Source: Torymus aiolomorphi
Lineage: Eukaryota; Arthropoda; Insecta; Hymenoptera; Torymidae
NCBI GenBank assembly: GCA_036365515.1
Contig: CM070875.1
Coordinates: 103,520,628-103,584,627 of the forward strand
Length of the DNA: 64,000 nt
Direction: 5' to 3'
Under the pieces are notes generated by a model that saw only the letters and a list, made by a program, of their open reading frames with translations, searched no databases and was not told the origin of the DNA. The translations under genes and the position numbers were made by a program. Below, one piece after another: positions 21,781 to 32,394 of the stretch (positions are counted from its first letter, which is position 1; every line of letters begins with the position of its first letter).

Positions 21781-23115
21781 CGGATTCGCTGGTAATGAAT
21801 CAGTAATCAGATTTTGAGAATTCAAAATGGCGGATCGATGATGGAGGCCAGATATTGAAATATTACTGGATCTTGCTGAAAAATGTATTACGGGATTTCT
21901 GGATTCGATGATTATGAATCTGAACTCAGATTTTCAGAATTCAAAATGGCGGATCGAAGATGGAGGCCAAATATTCAAATATTAATGGATTTTGCTGAAA
22001 ATTGTATATTATGGGTTCCGGATTCTCTGATTAGGAATCTGAACGCAGATTTTGTAAATACAAAATGGTGGACAAAAATTGAAATATTACTGGATTATGC
22101 TGAAAATTGTGTATACGGAGTTTCTGGATTCGCTGATTACGAATCTGAACTCATATTTTGCCAAATCAAAATGGCGGCCAAATATTGAAATATTACTGAA
22201 TTTTGCAATTGTATATGAGGGATTTCTGGATTCGCATGATGACGAATCTTAATTCTGATTATGAAAATTCATTATAACGGATCGAAGATGCCTGCCAAAT
22301 ATTGAAATATTACTGAATTTTGCTGAAAATAGTATATAGGGTTTTACTGGATTCGCTGATTAGGAATCTGCATTCAGATTATGAAAATTCGATATGACGG
22401 ATCGATGATGGCGGCCAAACATTGAACTATTACTAGATCTTGCTGAAAAATGTATGTACGGAGTTTCTGGATTCGCTGATTACGAATCTGAACTCAGATT
22501 TTGAAAATTCAAAATGGCGGACAAATATTTCAATAACACTGGATTTTGCTAAAAATTGTATATGAGGGGTTTCTGGATTCGCTGATTACGAATCTGATCT
22601 CAGATTTTCATAATTCAAAATGGCTGATCGAAAATGGAGGTCAAATATTCAAATATTACTGGATTTTGCTGAAAATTGTATATACGGAATTTCTGGATAC
22701 GCTGAATACGAATCTGAACTCAGATTGTGAAAAATCAAAATAATGGACCCAAGATGTCAGCCAAAAATTGAAATTTTACCGGAATTTGCTAAAAATTGTA
22801 TATTGTGGGTTTTCGAATTCAATGCTTAGGAATCTGAACTCAGATTTTGTAAATACAAAATGGCAGCCAAAAATTGAAATATTACCAGTTTTTGCCGAAA
22901 ATTGTATATTGTGGGTTTCCGGATTCGCTGATTATGAATCTGAACTCAGATTTTGTAAATACAAAATGGCGGCCGAAAATTGAAATATTACCAGTTTTTG
23001 CCGAAAATTGTATATAGGAGGTTTCTGGATTCGCTGATTACGAATCTGAACTCAGATTTTGAAAATTCAAAATGGCGAACAAGAATTAAAATATTACTGA
23101 ATTTTGCTGAAAAAT
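21780..23115 (+). repeat. Tandem array of 12 units, about 106 or 120 bp
   Basis: GAATCTGAACTCAGATT (or a variant) recurs at about 21796, 21917, 22034, 22140, 22243, 22365, 22484, 22590, 22709, 22829, 22936 and 23043. Spacings fall in two classes, 103-107 and 117-122. Each unit includes GGATTCGCTGATTA, the hairpin AATCTG-AACT-CAGATT, AAAATGGCGG and GCTGAAAATTGTATA. Long open frames across it are repeat artefacts. Confidence 0.9.
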
Positions 23116-23580
23116 TAGTTTATAATCAATAAATAAAAAATAATATCAGAGCTGACGTAATGAACTACATATATTATGCATTATTTTGTTAAATTTAAAT
23201 ATACTTAATATTTTAAAAATTAATAAATGTTAAGAATAATTTTTTTAAAAAACAATACAGAAAATTTAAAAGAAAAAATGATGTTATTTAATAGGGGGTT
23301 ATCCTTATTTATTATTATCAATATTTATCTTCATGTGAAATATAATCCGCAACTACAATTATAAGATTAATTTTATATCACATTATTATATTTTTCAAAA
23401 TAATCAATTTTTCCATATTTATTTGATCCAAATTTTTCTGATTATTCACTGAATGAATATTCAAGTGTATCTAACAAATTTAGAAAAAAACCATTTTTAA
23501 AAACAAAATTCAGTTTACACATATTTTAGAAAACGATTTTCAGTTGCATTAGCTGTTGCTATAAGTAGATAAGCTAGGCC
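23116..23580. other. AT-rich DNA without a recognised feature
   Basis: Homopolymer-rich A/T sequence; no frame, inverted end or repeat that I can support. Confidence 0.5.
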
Positions 23581-23900
23581 GGTTCCCGACCACTTCAGGT
23601 CTAGACCTGCTGGTCCAGAATCGGCCTAGGATTTTTGGGTCCCCCTCCCCCCTTCCCCCTCCCCCTCCCCCCGCTATTGCACGAGGTGGCATTAACCCAA
23701 AACAGGTCTATACCTGCTGGTCCAGAACCGGCCTAGGGTTTTTGGGTCACCCGCACGGATGCCAATAACCCAAACCGGCTTGATCTAGAACCAGCATACT
23801 GGTTCTGGCTCACCCGCACGCCATCGAGTTGAGCCAGAACCGGCATACCGATTCTCGATCAGGTCTTGCCCGTTCTAGTATAGTCTAGAGAAACAGAACG
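23580..23900. repeat. Diverged direct repeats around a poly-pyrimidine tract
   Basis: ACCTGCTGGTCCAGAA, then CGGCCTAGG and TTTTTGGGTC, occurs at about 23605 and 23712, and two weaker forms follow (GATCTAGAACCAGC, GAGCCAGAACCGGC). Between them is a C-rich tract at about 23642-23672. It may be part of the LTR of the 412-like fragment that follows, but I see no defined LTR ends. Confidence 0.4.
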
Positions 23901-24289
23901 GGCTAGTGAACCTGAAATAGTTAGCAAGGAAAAGACCAGGAAGATAATGTGGTCAGAACGGACACTTCAATTATCATTCATCCTCCGCACCGAGCGGTTT
24001 CCACAGCACCCCAAATCAAAACGGGTGCGCCCGCGGGGCAGAGTACCCCTCTGCAATTCATAGAATTGCGATCTAAGCTGCGCTTCCCCCCGTTGGAGAA
24101 CATTCAAGAGGAACAGGAGGAATCCAAGAATGCAACTCTACAATTTACCCAAACTCCCACAGATGCGTTGGCACTCTTTATGTCCATATTAGGACAACAC
24201 TTAGCCTTAAACCAGTAGGTCGACCCACAGAGTCATCAGGAGACGGTATCGCGTCGATCTTGGTCATCTGATGAAAATCAGAAAGGAGA

Positions 24290-25086
24290 TGTAGTAATAC
24301 CACTGCCATTACGAAACAACGTTAACATGTCGCGACAGTACCTCACCTACAAGTGTGACAACTATGTACACTTTTTGTCCAGCGACTGCGAAATCCTAAC
24401 CACCCCGTATAAAAATCAATATTTTCTCGTTTATAATACAGGATAAACACTACGACCATATTAGTGTGAGTACACTTAAACAGTGTTTAAGGAGTTTACG
24501 GAGTCTGGTACTGCATAAGAATCTGCACAGCATCCGGATCATCGGAAAGAGAGACGCCACTGACTCTCCAGATCCCGGCCTCCTTACGAAGATTCTTATA
24601 GAGATTTTTAGTGAAACTCCGATAAACGTCGTATTGTGTTACGGCAAGGTGGAGTTACCGAATAAACAAGAAAGACAGCAAATCTTGGAAACTCTACATA
24701 CCAGCCTGATTGGACGTCATAACGGTGCCAATCAAACCTATCACAAAATACGGGAACAATATTATTAGCCTGGTATGCGGAACGATGTTCTAGACTACGA
24801 GCGATGCTGCCTGGGCTGCCAGGAAAAGAAAATCGAACGAATCAAAACCCGGGAACCAATGATCATTACCGATAGCCCTGTCGAAGCCTTTAATAAAATT
24901 TCCATTGATACAGTTGGCAAACTAAAAATGAAACCCCGAGGGAACTGCCACCTCCTCACCAATCAATGCAATCTCACAAAGTACTTGATTGCGATTCCTT
25001 TATCTAATATCAAAGCCCTTAATATTGCCGATGCCCTGGCGAAACACCTTATTTGTTGGTTTGGAATCAAAATACATGGTTTTTGA
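24290..25086 (+). pseudogene. 412-like Ty3/gypsy pol fragment (pre-integrase to integrase core)
   Basis: A plus-strand remnant covering the end of the RNase H to integrase spacer and the integrase zinc finger. It reads LCYGKVELPNKQERQQILE, the finger H..H (HTSLIGRH) and C..C (CCLGCQEKK), then FNKISIDTVG with the first catalytic Asp of the core. A TAG at 24766-24768 replaces the usual Trp of the YYWPGM motif; another stop lies near 24443. It breaks off at 25086 at a GT microsatellite before the second Asp. The open stretch at 23949-24218 upstream is not recognisable and may be a gag remnant. Confidence 0.8.
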
Positions 25087-25091
25087 CAAAT

Positions 25092-25177
25092 GGCTGTGCG
25101 TGTGTGTGTGTGTGTGTGTGTGCGTGTGTGCGTGTGTGCGTGTGTGCGTGCGTGTGTGTGTGTGTGTGTGTGTGTAC
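25092..25177 (+). repeat. (GT)n microsatellite
   Basis: An alternating GT tract with occasional C substitutions, directly following the truncated integrase fragment. Confidence 0.95.
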
Positions 25178-25179
25178 GC

Positions 25180-26095
25180 CTGGATCTCAGCTTTTACTCG
25201 GTCGATTTTGACCGGACAGATCTCATTTTTTTTGTTCTTTTTGCGTGATGGCGGGTCAAAAATCCGTTTTTTGATTGGGGCGAAGCTTTTTTGTTTTTTT
25301 TTTCAAATTTTCGATTTTCTCAAAGCTGTTTTTTTATTTTTTTTAATGATAGGATCGAGTTATTCGAATCTGATGGGTAGCATTCGAAACAGAATTAAAA
25401 TACGTATATTTCAAAAAAAAAGTTTCTAGCTATCACGGTTCTTTTGTTATTAACAAAAACGTGTTTTTTTTTAGAAGCTTATAACTCCTAAACATAACGG
25501 TCAATTTTTTTGAGAAAAATCGTGATAATACAAAATATAAATAACTATAATCTGTTAAAATTTGAATACATTCTGTAGGCTAGATTTTGAGTGAAAAATT
25601 GAAAAATGAAAAAAATCAGTTTTGTATGTCTCACGATTACAAGAATAAAATTGACTTAATGGCTTCAAAATTCCTTTTAGAGGTAGATTTTTTATAGTTC
25701 TCGGTCGAGTTGTTTGGGCAAAATGATGGGTCCATAAATTTCAGAGATATTTGAGGTTAAAAATTTTTTGATATTTTTTTAAATTCGTAAATTCTTGAGA
25801 ACGGCTCTATGTATCTGAATGGGATGGGTGGCATTCGAAAGAGAATTAAAATACCTATATTTTCTAGAAAAAATTAATTTTCTATCTATCACGGTTCTTT
25901 AGTTATCATCAAAAACAACAACGTGTTTTTTTTTAAACTCATAACTAATGATTTTATCATCAGTATATTATAAAATATATAGTATTGGCGTCAAAATGTA
26001 TTATGTTTGAATTTTCAAGATTGAATTCTTGAGTTCAAGTATTCAAAACTGATGAATAATTAAAATTTATTGATGGGGAATCTGTCGATCTTCCC
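25180..26095. repeat. AT-rich DNA with an 80-bp direct repeat
   Basis: GATGGGTRGCATTCGAAA, then GAATTAAAATAC and CTATCACGGTTCTTT, occurs near 25370 and near 25825. Inverted, weaker versions (AATAACAAAAGAACAATGAT, about 30085; AACCGTGATAGCTA, about 30190) lie beyond the PLE cluster, so the cluster may be inserted in this repeat. No gene. Confidence 0.5.
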
Positions 26096-26099
26096 GAGG

Positions 26100-26822
26100 C
26101 AGCAGGTGTAAGAAATGAAAACCCTTACAACGTGTGTATGCTTTTTTTGACGTTTCGGTGAGCAATGTCACCCTCATCAGAAACTTTAATAAAAATATAA
26201 TAATATAATTTTAGAATTTACACTTCAAGAAACATAAAAAATGATTTGTCAATATTATGATAGTTACCAAAGTTAGTTTTCTCACAATGTAATTTTGTCG
26301 ATTTTCTCCCCCACCGCTTGACTGCGGGGAGGAAAATTTCAACAGTTCCTCTTACATTGGTTTCGGAACACGTTCTTTTAAGCCTTTAATATTTATTCAG
26401 TTTATATAGGAAATGCTAGAGAACGTATTTCCGAAATCAATGTTTACAAACAATAGGCTGGGTGTCAGGTGTGTATGCTGTTTTGATTTTATAGGTGTGA
26501 GTGTGTGTCGTTATTTTCTTTTACATGTCTATAATAGAATTGTGTATATATGATTTAGATTTTGTGTGTCTTCTTTTTTATTGACCGGTTGTTTCTGTAA
26601 ATGTATATGTAACATCTCTGAAATTAATCTTTTATTTAAGTTTTCCTCTTTATCTAATATATTGTAATTAATAAAGTTAAATTTATGGCATGTTTCGTTT
26701 TCATGTAAAATTGTCGCGGAGTCTTCTGATGTTTTGTGTTCATTTATTCTCGTCATTAGTTTTCGTTTTGTTTGTCCTACGTATGTTGCCGGACAATTAT
26801 TACAATGAATTCGATAAACTAC
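26100..26822 (-). repeat. Left arm of a long PLE palindrome (pairs with 26986-27719)
   Basis: Nearly the exact reverse complement of 26986-27719. Each arm carries the GIY-YIG end of the PLE ORF, the 3' untranslated region, a hammerhead core and the terminal GCTGCCTCGGGAAGATCGAC. The arms are about 730 bp with a 163-bp spacer. Confidence 0.88.
26149..26184 (-). ncRNA. Hammerhead ribozyme candidate, minus strand
   Basis: On the minus strand: TTT, CTGATGA, an extra G, stem II GGTGA/TCACC, GAAA, C, GTC, AAA. The core is fully canonical (CUGAUGA and GAAA). Stem I is TTT/AAA. The same motif recurs at 27618-27655 and, mutated, at 29303-29340. Confidence 0.55.
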
Positions 26823-26943
26823 GTTGATTTCAAATTCTTTTTTAGATTTATCTGTACCTTTAGTTATGATATTCTTCATATTGCTATTGATTTTTGATAT
26901 GGTTTGAATATTGTATTTTTTAAGTGTGGATGAGGTTTGTTAA
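26529..26943 (-). pseudogene. PLE GIY-YIG endonuclease fragment, inverted copy
   Basis: The minus-strand frame reads KKYNIQTISKINSNMKNII, then NVVYRIHCNNCPATYVGQTK and RKLMTRINEHK, which are the GIY-YIG core and its Arg, and ends at TAA 26529. The RT part is absent: the frame is lost around 26945 where the spacer of the palindrome begins. An identical endonuclease end lies opposite at 26979-27290, so this is a truncated 3' copy rather than a free-standing endonuclease. Confidence 0.85.
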
Positions 26944-26978
26944 AAAAATCGGTTTATATAAGGGAGGCTGATGAATGA

Positions 26979-27290
26979 ATGAATTATCGAATTCATTGTA
27001 ATAATTGTCCGGCAACATACGTAGGACAAACAAAACGAAAACTAATGACGAGAATAAATGAACACAAAACATCAGAAGACTCCGCGACAATTTTACATGA
27101 AAACGAAACATGCCATAAATTTAACTTTATTAATTACAATATATTAGATAAAGAGGAAAACTTAAATAAAAGATTAATTTCAGAGATGTTACATATACAT
27201 TTACAGAAACAACCGGTCAATAAAAAAGAAGACACACAAAATCTAAATCATATATACACACATCTATTACAGACATGTAAAAGAAAATAA
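26979..27290 (+). pseudogene. PLE GIY-YIG endonuclease fragment, direct copy
   Basis: Plus-strand counterpart of the fragment at 26529-26943: YRIHCNNCPATYVGQTK, then KLMTRINEH and the same C-terminus with HIYTHLLQTCKRK. It starts abruptly at the palindrome spacer within the GIY motif, so the first strand of the domain is incomplete. A stop at 27288-27290 ends it, and the 3' untranslated region with hammerhead follows. Confidence 0.85.
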
Positions 27291-27529
27291 CAACACACAC
27301 TCACACCTATAAGATCAAAACAGCATACACACCTGACACCCGGTCTATTGTTTGTAAATATTGATTTCGGAAATACGTTCTCTAGCATTTCCTATATAAA
27401 CTGAATAAATATTAAAGGCTTAAAAGAACGAGTTCCGAAACCAATGTAAGAGGAACTGTTGAAATTCTCTTCCCCGCAGTCAAACGGTGGGGGAAAAAAT
27501 CGACAAAATTACATTGTGAGAAAACTAAC

Positions 27530-27792
27530 TTTGGTAACTATCATAATATTGACAAATCATTTTTTATGTTTCTGGAAGTGTAAATTTTAAAATTATATTA
27601 TTATATTTTTATTGAAGTTTCTGATGAGGGTGACATTGCTCACCGAAACGTCAAAAAAAGCATACACATGTTGTAAGGGTTTTCATTTCTTACACCTGCT
27701 GCCTCGGGAAGATCGACAGATTCACACATCAATATAATCACAATAACCGAGGGATAAATTCATACGATAACACACACCGTGTTATTACATCA
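27530..27792 (+). repeat. PLE pseudo-LTR, first direct copy (second at 29226-29482)
   Basis: The block AACTATCATAATATTGACAA through the hammerhead to ACACACCGTGTTATTACATC occurs here and again at 29226-29482 with few differences. The two copies flank the PLE body at 27801-29225, which is the tandem, LTR-like arrangement known for Penelope-type elements. Confidence 0.85.
27618..27655 (+). ncRNA. Hammerhead ribozyme candidate, plus strand
   Basis: CTGATGA starts at 27621, then an extra G, stem II GGTGA/TCACC, GAAA, C, GTC. It is identical in its core to the inverted copy at 26149-26184. It sits in the 3' terminal region that is followed directly by the start of another tandem PLE copy. Confidence 0.55.
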
Positions 27793-27800
27793 ATATCATA

Positions 27801-29225
27801 ATGGACCTTGGATCTTCATCGGTCTACGACAATTTTTTCAACAAATTCGGCAAAGAATATGGACAGAATGCAAGACGACACCTTAAAATTTGGGCAACGA
27901 CAAACTAAAAGTTAACTCACGCAAATTCACAACGGCAGTTCCTTCTAAGATGAAGAACACACGATACTAGGCCGACTAATATAGATAACATCACACGTAA
28001 TTTAAACCACTTTTATTTTCACAGCAAATCGGGTAAAGATAAATTTAACAAACTAATTAAACATTTTAAACAAATAACATTAAACATCGAGATTCAAGAT
28101 ATTAATATACATATAGGACACCTTGAAAAATAGTTAAAAAAATCTTTATCGATCCTAAAAAACTTAATACCTATTGAAGTCTTAAGTAATATAATAAGAA
28201 ACCAAGAAATACAAAATATAAAACATAATAAGAAATTCAACAATACACGTAATACAATCAAAACAAACCAACTAAATATAAATACGGACAAATGGTTTAA
28301 AAATCTCACAGACAAAAATATCCCGAAGAACGTTATAGAAACGGTTGCTCTCAGTCAAAAATTCAATCCCCCATGTGAACTAAATGATCACGTCGTGGTT
28401 AATGTCATAAAACAATTAAAAAACCTAATCCAAAACAAAAAATTACCAGAGGACACTGCAAATAAAATTAGAAGCCACAACTATAAAATAAAATATCACA
28501 ACATAGGAACAAAACAAACCACACAGACCTAACCGATAAAATAGCGAAAATAAAATTAAAGAAACAAAATTATTTATGAAAAACAATAAGAATATCATGT
28601 TCACATATGCGGATAAAGGAAACGCGAGAGTTGCATTTTACAGAGACGACTACACACGAACAATGGAATCACTATTATCTGACAATGAAACATACATAGA
28701 AATAGCTAGAAATCCGTTAAACAAATTACAAACCAAAATAAAAACATTCCTATATAATTGGAACGACAATTACTTTTTCAGCAAAAAATTAAAAAAAGCT
28801 CAATTGACACAAACTAATACCACGCTCCCGAAATGCTACGGACTACCTAAAATACATAAAAACAACATCCCATTAAGACCAATAGTATCAACGATAGGCT
28901 CCACAAATTATTTCTTATCAAAAGAACATTTTTCCATCCTCCAAAATAGTGTGAACAGACCAAAATCATAAGTAAAAAACAGTCTAGATCTGATAGAGAA
29001 ATTAAAAAATATCACCATCCCGCCTAACTACACTCTTATTAGCCTGGATGTGACATCTCTATATACAAACATTAGTAAACTAGTAAACAGTTATTAAAGC
29101 AAAGTATTGAAAAACGATATTTTCAAATTTCAAGAAACACAACAATCCCATTAAACGAAATTTTAAATGCATATGATCTTCTGATGGATAATACTTATTT
29201 TCAATTTAATAATAAATATTACAAA
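27801..29225 (+). pseudogene. PLE body with N-terminal region and half RT; rest deleted
   Basis: The ATG at 27801 opens MDLGSSSVYDNFFNKFGKEY, soon interrupted. Later pieces match PLE N-terminal sequence (NLTDKNIPKNVIETVALSQK near 28310; compare NLTDTHIPESVLKVISLGPK in the copy at 1651-2436). The RT begins near 28576 with MFTYADKGN, PKIHKNNIPLRPIVS (about 28850) and SLDVTSLYTNIS (about 29040). It stops near 29225 before the YVDD box and joins the 3' pseudo-LTR directly, so the second half of the RT and the endonuclease are deleted. Several stops and frameshifts are present. Confidence 0.82.
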
Positions 29226-29482
29226 CTATCATAATATTGACAAATCATTTATGTTTCTTGAAGTGTAAATTCTAAAATTATATTATTATATTTTTATTAA
29301 AGTTTCTGATGAGGGTGACATTGCTCACCGAAATGTCAAAAAAAGCATACACACGTTGTAAGGGTTTTCATTTCTTACACCTGCTGCCTCGGGAAGATCG
29401 ACAGATTCCCACATCAATATAATCACAATAACCAAGGGATAAATTCATACGATAACACACACCGTGTTATTACATCAACAAA
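29226..29482 (+). repeat. PLE pseudo-LTR, second direct copy with mutated hammerhead
   Basis: Matches 27530-27792. Its hammerhead core is at 29306-29337: CTGATGA and GAAA are intact but GAAACGTC has become GAAATGTC, breaking the C-G pair of stem III. It ends at TTATTACATCAA. Confidence 0.8.
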
Positions 29483-30385
29483 ATAATTAAAATAGTATAA
29501 GAGTAGGTGGCGGTCTGATCGGGGTAGCGTGTAGTGCAGTATGTATTCCGGCCGGGTTCCACAAGCTGTGGGTTAGTCACGAATCCCGCAGTACTGCATA
29601 CACGCCTACAAGGTGCGGTGTGTCGTGCGTTGTGCGTACATATAAGGGATTTTCTAGTACTTTGATAATTTGTCGCCATATTGGAAATATAATTTTAGAG
29701 CAGAGGGAGAGAATGAATTTCTTTACACGATAGGTAAAAAACTCACTTTTTAGAACATATTTTTATGTAGGAAAACGCCGAAAATCATTCATGTGTTACA
29801 AAAATTAATTTAATCTCTAAATTAAAAAAGATTTATATTTTATTTTTAAAAAACGCGCAGTGATATCTACCGCTAGGTGGTGTGGAATGAGGAAACGTCA
29901 TTGAGTAGGCATTCGATGATTTTTTTTTAATTTTTAAAAAACCAACCAACAAAATGAATTAAAATGTTTAAAAATTATATCTATTATAATCTATTATAAT
30001 TATGAATTATGCATTATGAATGCATTATGTTCTGAATTATTATAATTTATTTGTGAGTTATGAACTTTGTTAAAAAGACACGTTTTTGTTAATAACAAAA
30101 GAACAATGATAGCTATAAATTTTTTTTGTTCTTAAAAAATATGAACTATGAAATATAAAAAAAGCACGTTTTTATTAATAACAAAACAACCGTGATAGCT
30201 ATTTGTTTTATTATAAAATATAGATATTTTACTTCTATTTCAAATTATAACTTTATTTATCAGCTCAAAATTTATATAAATTTGATATAAATAAATAATA
30301 AATAAATAAATAAATAAATTTAAAAATTAACAATTTTTAATAATCATAAATGAATTTAATTATAATTATGCAATAAATTTTTTAA
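29483..30385. other. Unassigned DNA between PLE clusters
   Basis: A moderately GC-rich piece (29500-29640) contains an inverted pair, GTGTAGTGCAGTATGTATTC and GCAGTACTGCATACACGCC. From 29690 on it is AT-rich, with an (AAAT)n tract near 30290-30315. No gene is supported. Confidence 0.45.
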
Positions 30386-30485
30386 AAAGTTATAAATTTT
30401 GTTTTTTCTAAGAAGGTGATGAGTTAAGTCGATCTGACGGAGGCGAGGATTAGAAATCAAGAATTCAACGATTTCATTAGAAAAA

Positions 30486-30524
30486 GCAACGTTTCGTTGG
30501 CTTGGTCTGCCAACCTCTTCAGGC
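30486..30524 (-). ncRNA. Hammerhead ribozyme candidate, minus strand
   Basis: On the minus strand: stem I AGC/GCT, CTGAAGA, an extra G, stem II GTTGGC/GCCAAC (6 bp), GAAA, C, GTT. This has the strongest stem II of the set. Confidence 0.58.
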
Positions 30525-30894
30525 TACAATTTTTTATTAAACAGAAAAAACAACAATTAATACAATGTAATTAATAGAAACTAAACACTCGCGTGATACA
30601 ATAATTAATACCTTAAATTATAACGTGTGTTACATAGTACACATGAAGTCGATGTTAACGCAAAACATGAGATTGGTCAGTATTTATAGTATACACAGTA
30701 AAGGGTTGGTGCCTGTGTTTACAAACAAAACGTAGATACATATAGAAAGCAAAATCAAACGACAACAAATTCAATTTAAAAGTCTCAATAAAGGAAAATA
30801 AGACGTATTTAAAAATTTAACGTCTTCTTTCTTATTTATGTTGTTACTGTTGCACTTAATGTGGATCCTTTCTGACAATATTCGTTTTTTCTAA

Positions 30895-31165
30895 TTAGCT
30901 TTCTGATCTAGAATTTTAGTATTGTTCCAGTCAAAATCATGGAGAAATTGATTCCTATGTTGTGGAACTACTGATTCTATGTTGTTATTTTTTTGATGTT
31001 CATTAATTATGATTTTTATTGTACGTTTAGTTTCTCCTACATATGACGCAGGACACGATTTACAAAAGAACTTATAAACTACATTGGTCTTATCCCACTT
31101 TTTTGTAGGGTCTTTACCTAATTTTATTACAGAACTTAGACTCTTATTAACAAGAATCTCTTATC
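30895..31165 (-). pseudogene. PLE GIY-YIG fragment, inverted copy
   Basis: The minus strand reads NKSLSSVIKLGKDPTKKWDK, then NVVYKFFCKSCPASYVGETK and TIKIIINEHQKNN, then WNNTKILDQKAN followed by a stop. The catalytic Arg strand is altered (RIRI is IIIN here) and the frame ends early. It is the mirror of 31185-31663 and keeps about 60 bp that the other arm lacks. Confidence 0.78.
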
Positions 31166-31184
31166 AAACAATATGCATACAAAA

Positions 31185-31663
31185 GATTTTACAAAATTAA
31201 ATATGAGAACAACCAGAAAAACAATATTGTACAATACGAATTTGTATCCCATATTTCATTACCGTTCAATGACATTTTTGAAAAAATTTAAACCATTCTC
31301 AAACCTTATAACTTCCGTGTTTTGCCCCTTGTTAATAAGAGTCTAAGTTCTGTAATAAAATTAGGTAAAGACCCTACAAAAAAGTGGGATAAGACCAATG
31401 TAGTTTATAAGTTCTTTTGTAAATCGTGTCCTGCGTCATATGTAGGAGAAACTAAACGTACAATAAAAATCAGAATTAACGAACATCAAAAAAATAATTT
31501 TGACTCGAACAATACTAAAATTCTAGATCAGAAAGCTAATTATAAAAAACGTATATTGTCAGAAATGATCCACATTAAGTGCAACAGTAATAACATAAAT
31601 AAGAAAGAAGACGTTAAATTTTTAAATACGTCTTATTTTCCTTTATTGAGATTTTTAAATTGA
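31185..31663 (+). pseudogene. PLE linker and GIY-YIG fragment, direct copy
   Basis: It begins with degraded linker sequence (YEFVSHISLPFNDIFEKI, stop) and continues from 31322 as LVNKSLSSVIKLGKDPTKK, then NVVYKFFCKSCPASYVGETK and TIKIRINEHQKN, keeping GIY, YIG-like YVG and the Arg. A deletion joins HQKNN directly to FDSNNTKILDQ. It ends at 31661-31663. No RT is attached. Confidence 0.82.
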
Positions 31664-31907
31664 ATTTGTTGTCGTTTGATTTTCCTTTCTACATGTACCT
31701 GCGTTTTGTTTGTAAAAACAGGCACCAACCCTTTACTGTGTATACTATAAATACTGACCAATCTCATGTTTTGCGTTAACATCGCCTTCATGTGTACTAT
31801 GTAACGCACGTTATAATTTAAGGTATTAATTATTGTATCACGCGAGTGTTTAGTTTCTATTAATTACATTGTATTAATTGTTGTTTTTTCTGTTTAATAA
31901 AAAATTG

Positions 31908-31949
31908 TAGCATGAAGAGGTTAGCAGACCAAGCCAACGAAACGTTGCT
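31908..31949 (+). ncRNA. Decayed hammerhead core
   Basis: Counterpart of 30486-30524, but CTGAAGA has become ATGAAGA, losing the essential C of the core, and stem II has GTTAGC against GCCAAC. Probably inactive. Confidence 0.45.
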
Positions 31950-32394
31950 TTTTCTAATGAAATCGTTGAATTCTTGATTTTTAATCCTCGCCTCCGTCAG
32001 ATCGACTTAACTCATCACCTTCTTAGAAAAAATTTGGGAGTGCGATATTTTACTCATATTCTACACTATAAATTTTGTTATTAAAAATTAATTAAAGGAA
32101 TCAACAAATTACGGTTGATGAAGCTACGGGCGAATGTATTGGCAGCGGTTTTTTTTTGCAATTGCGATATAGTTCCTATGAACGATCATGTTATTATAAT
32201 AAGAAGACATTCACGTGGGTTTGGTGAACAATACCTTATTATAATAGTGACGTTTCGGTATCTTCTTATTGACAAATTGCGGATGAAATGACAAGTTCTA
32301 GATTTTATTTATATTATATTTATATTTATTAAGAGAAAATTAATACGAAAATAAACTCTATAGTGAGCGCAACGAGTTTGCTTCTATCACTTGG

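Larger units (their letters stand above)
30390..32035. repeat. PLE palindrome: two 3' ends head to head
   Basis: The left arm (about 30390-31165) and right arm (about 31305-32035) are reverse complements, beginning and ending with CTAAGAAGGTGATGAGTTAA and its complement. Each holds the GIY-YIG end, 3' untranslated region, hammerhead core and terminal CGATCTGACGGAGGCGAGGA. The right arm has lost about 60 bp inside the endonuclease relative to the left. Confidence 0.85.

Noticed and set aside
21883..22983. Open frames across the 106/120-bp array
   Set aside because: They are the same tandem unit translated several times; no independent coding signal.
24989..25429. 146-residue ORF through the GT microsatellite
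   Set aside because: The protein is a Cys/Val repeat from (GT)n followed by chance AT-rich sequence.
29500..29640. Possible tRNA gene
   Set aside because: No consistent acceptor stem or A/B box pair; only a short inverted repeat.
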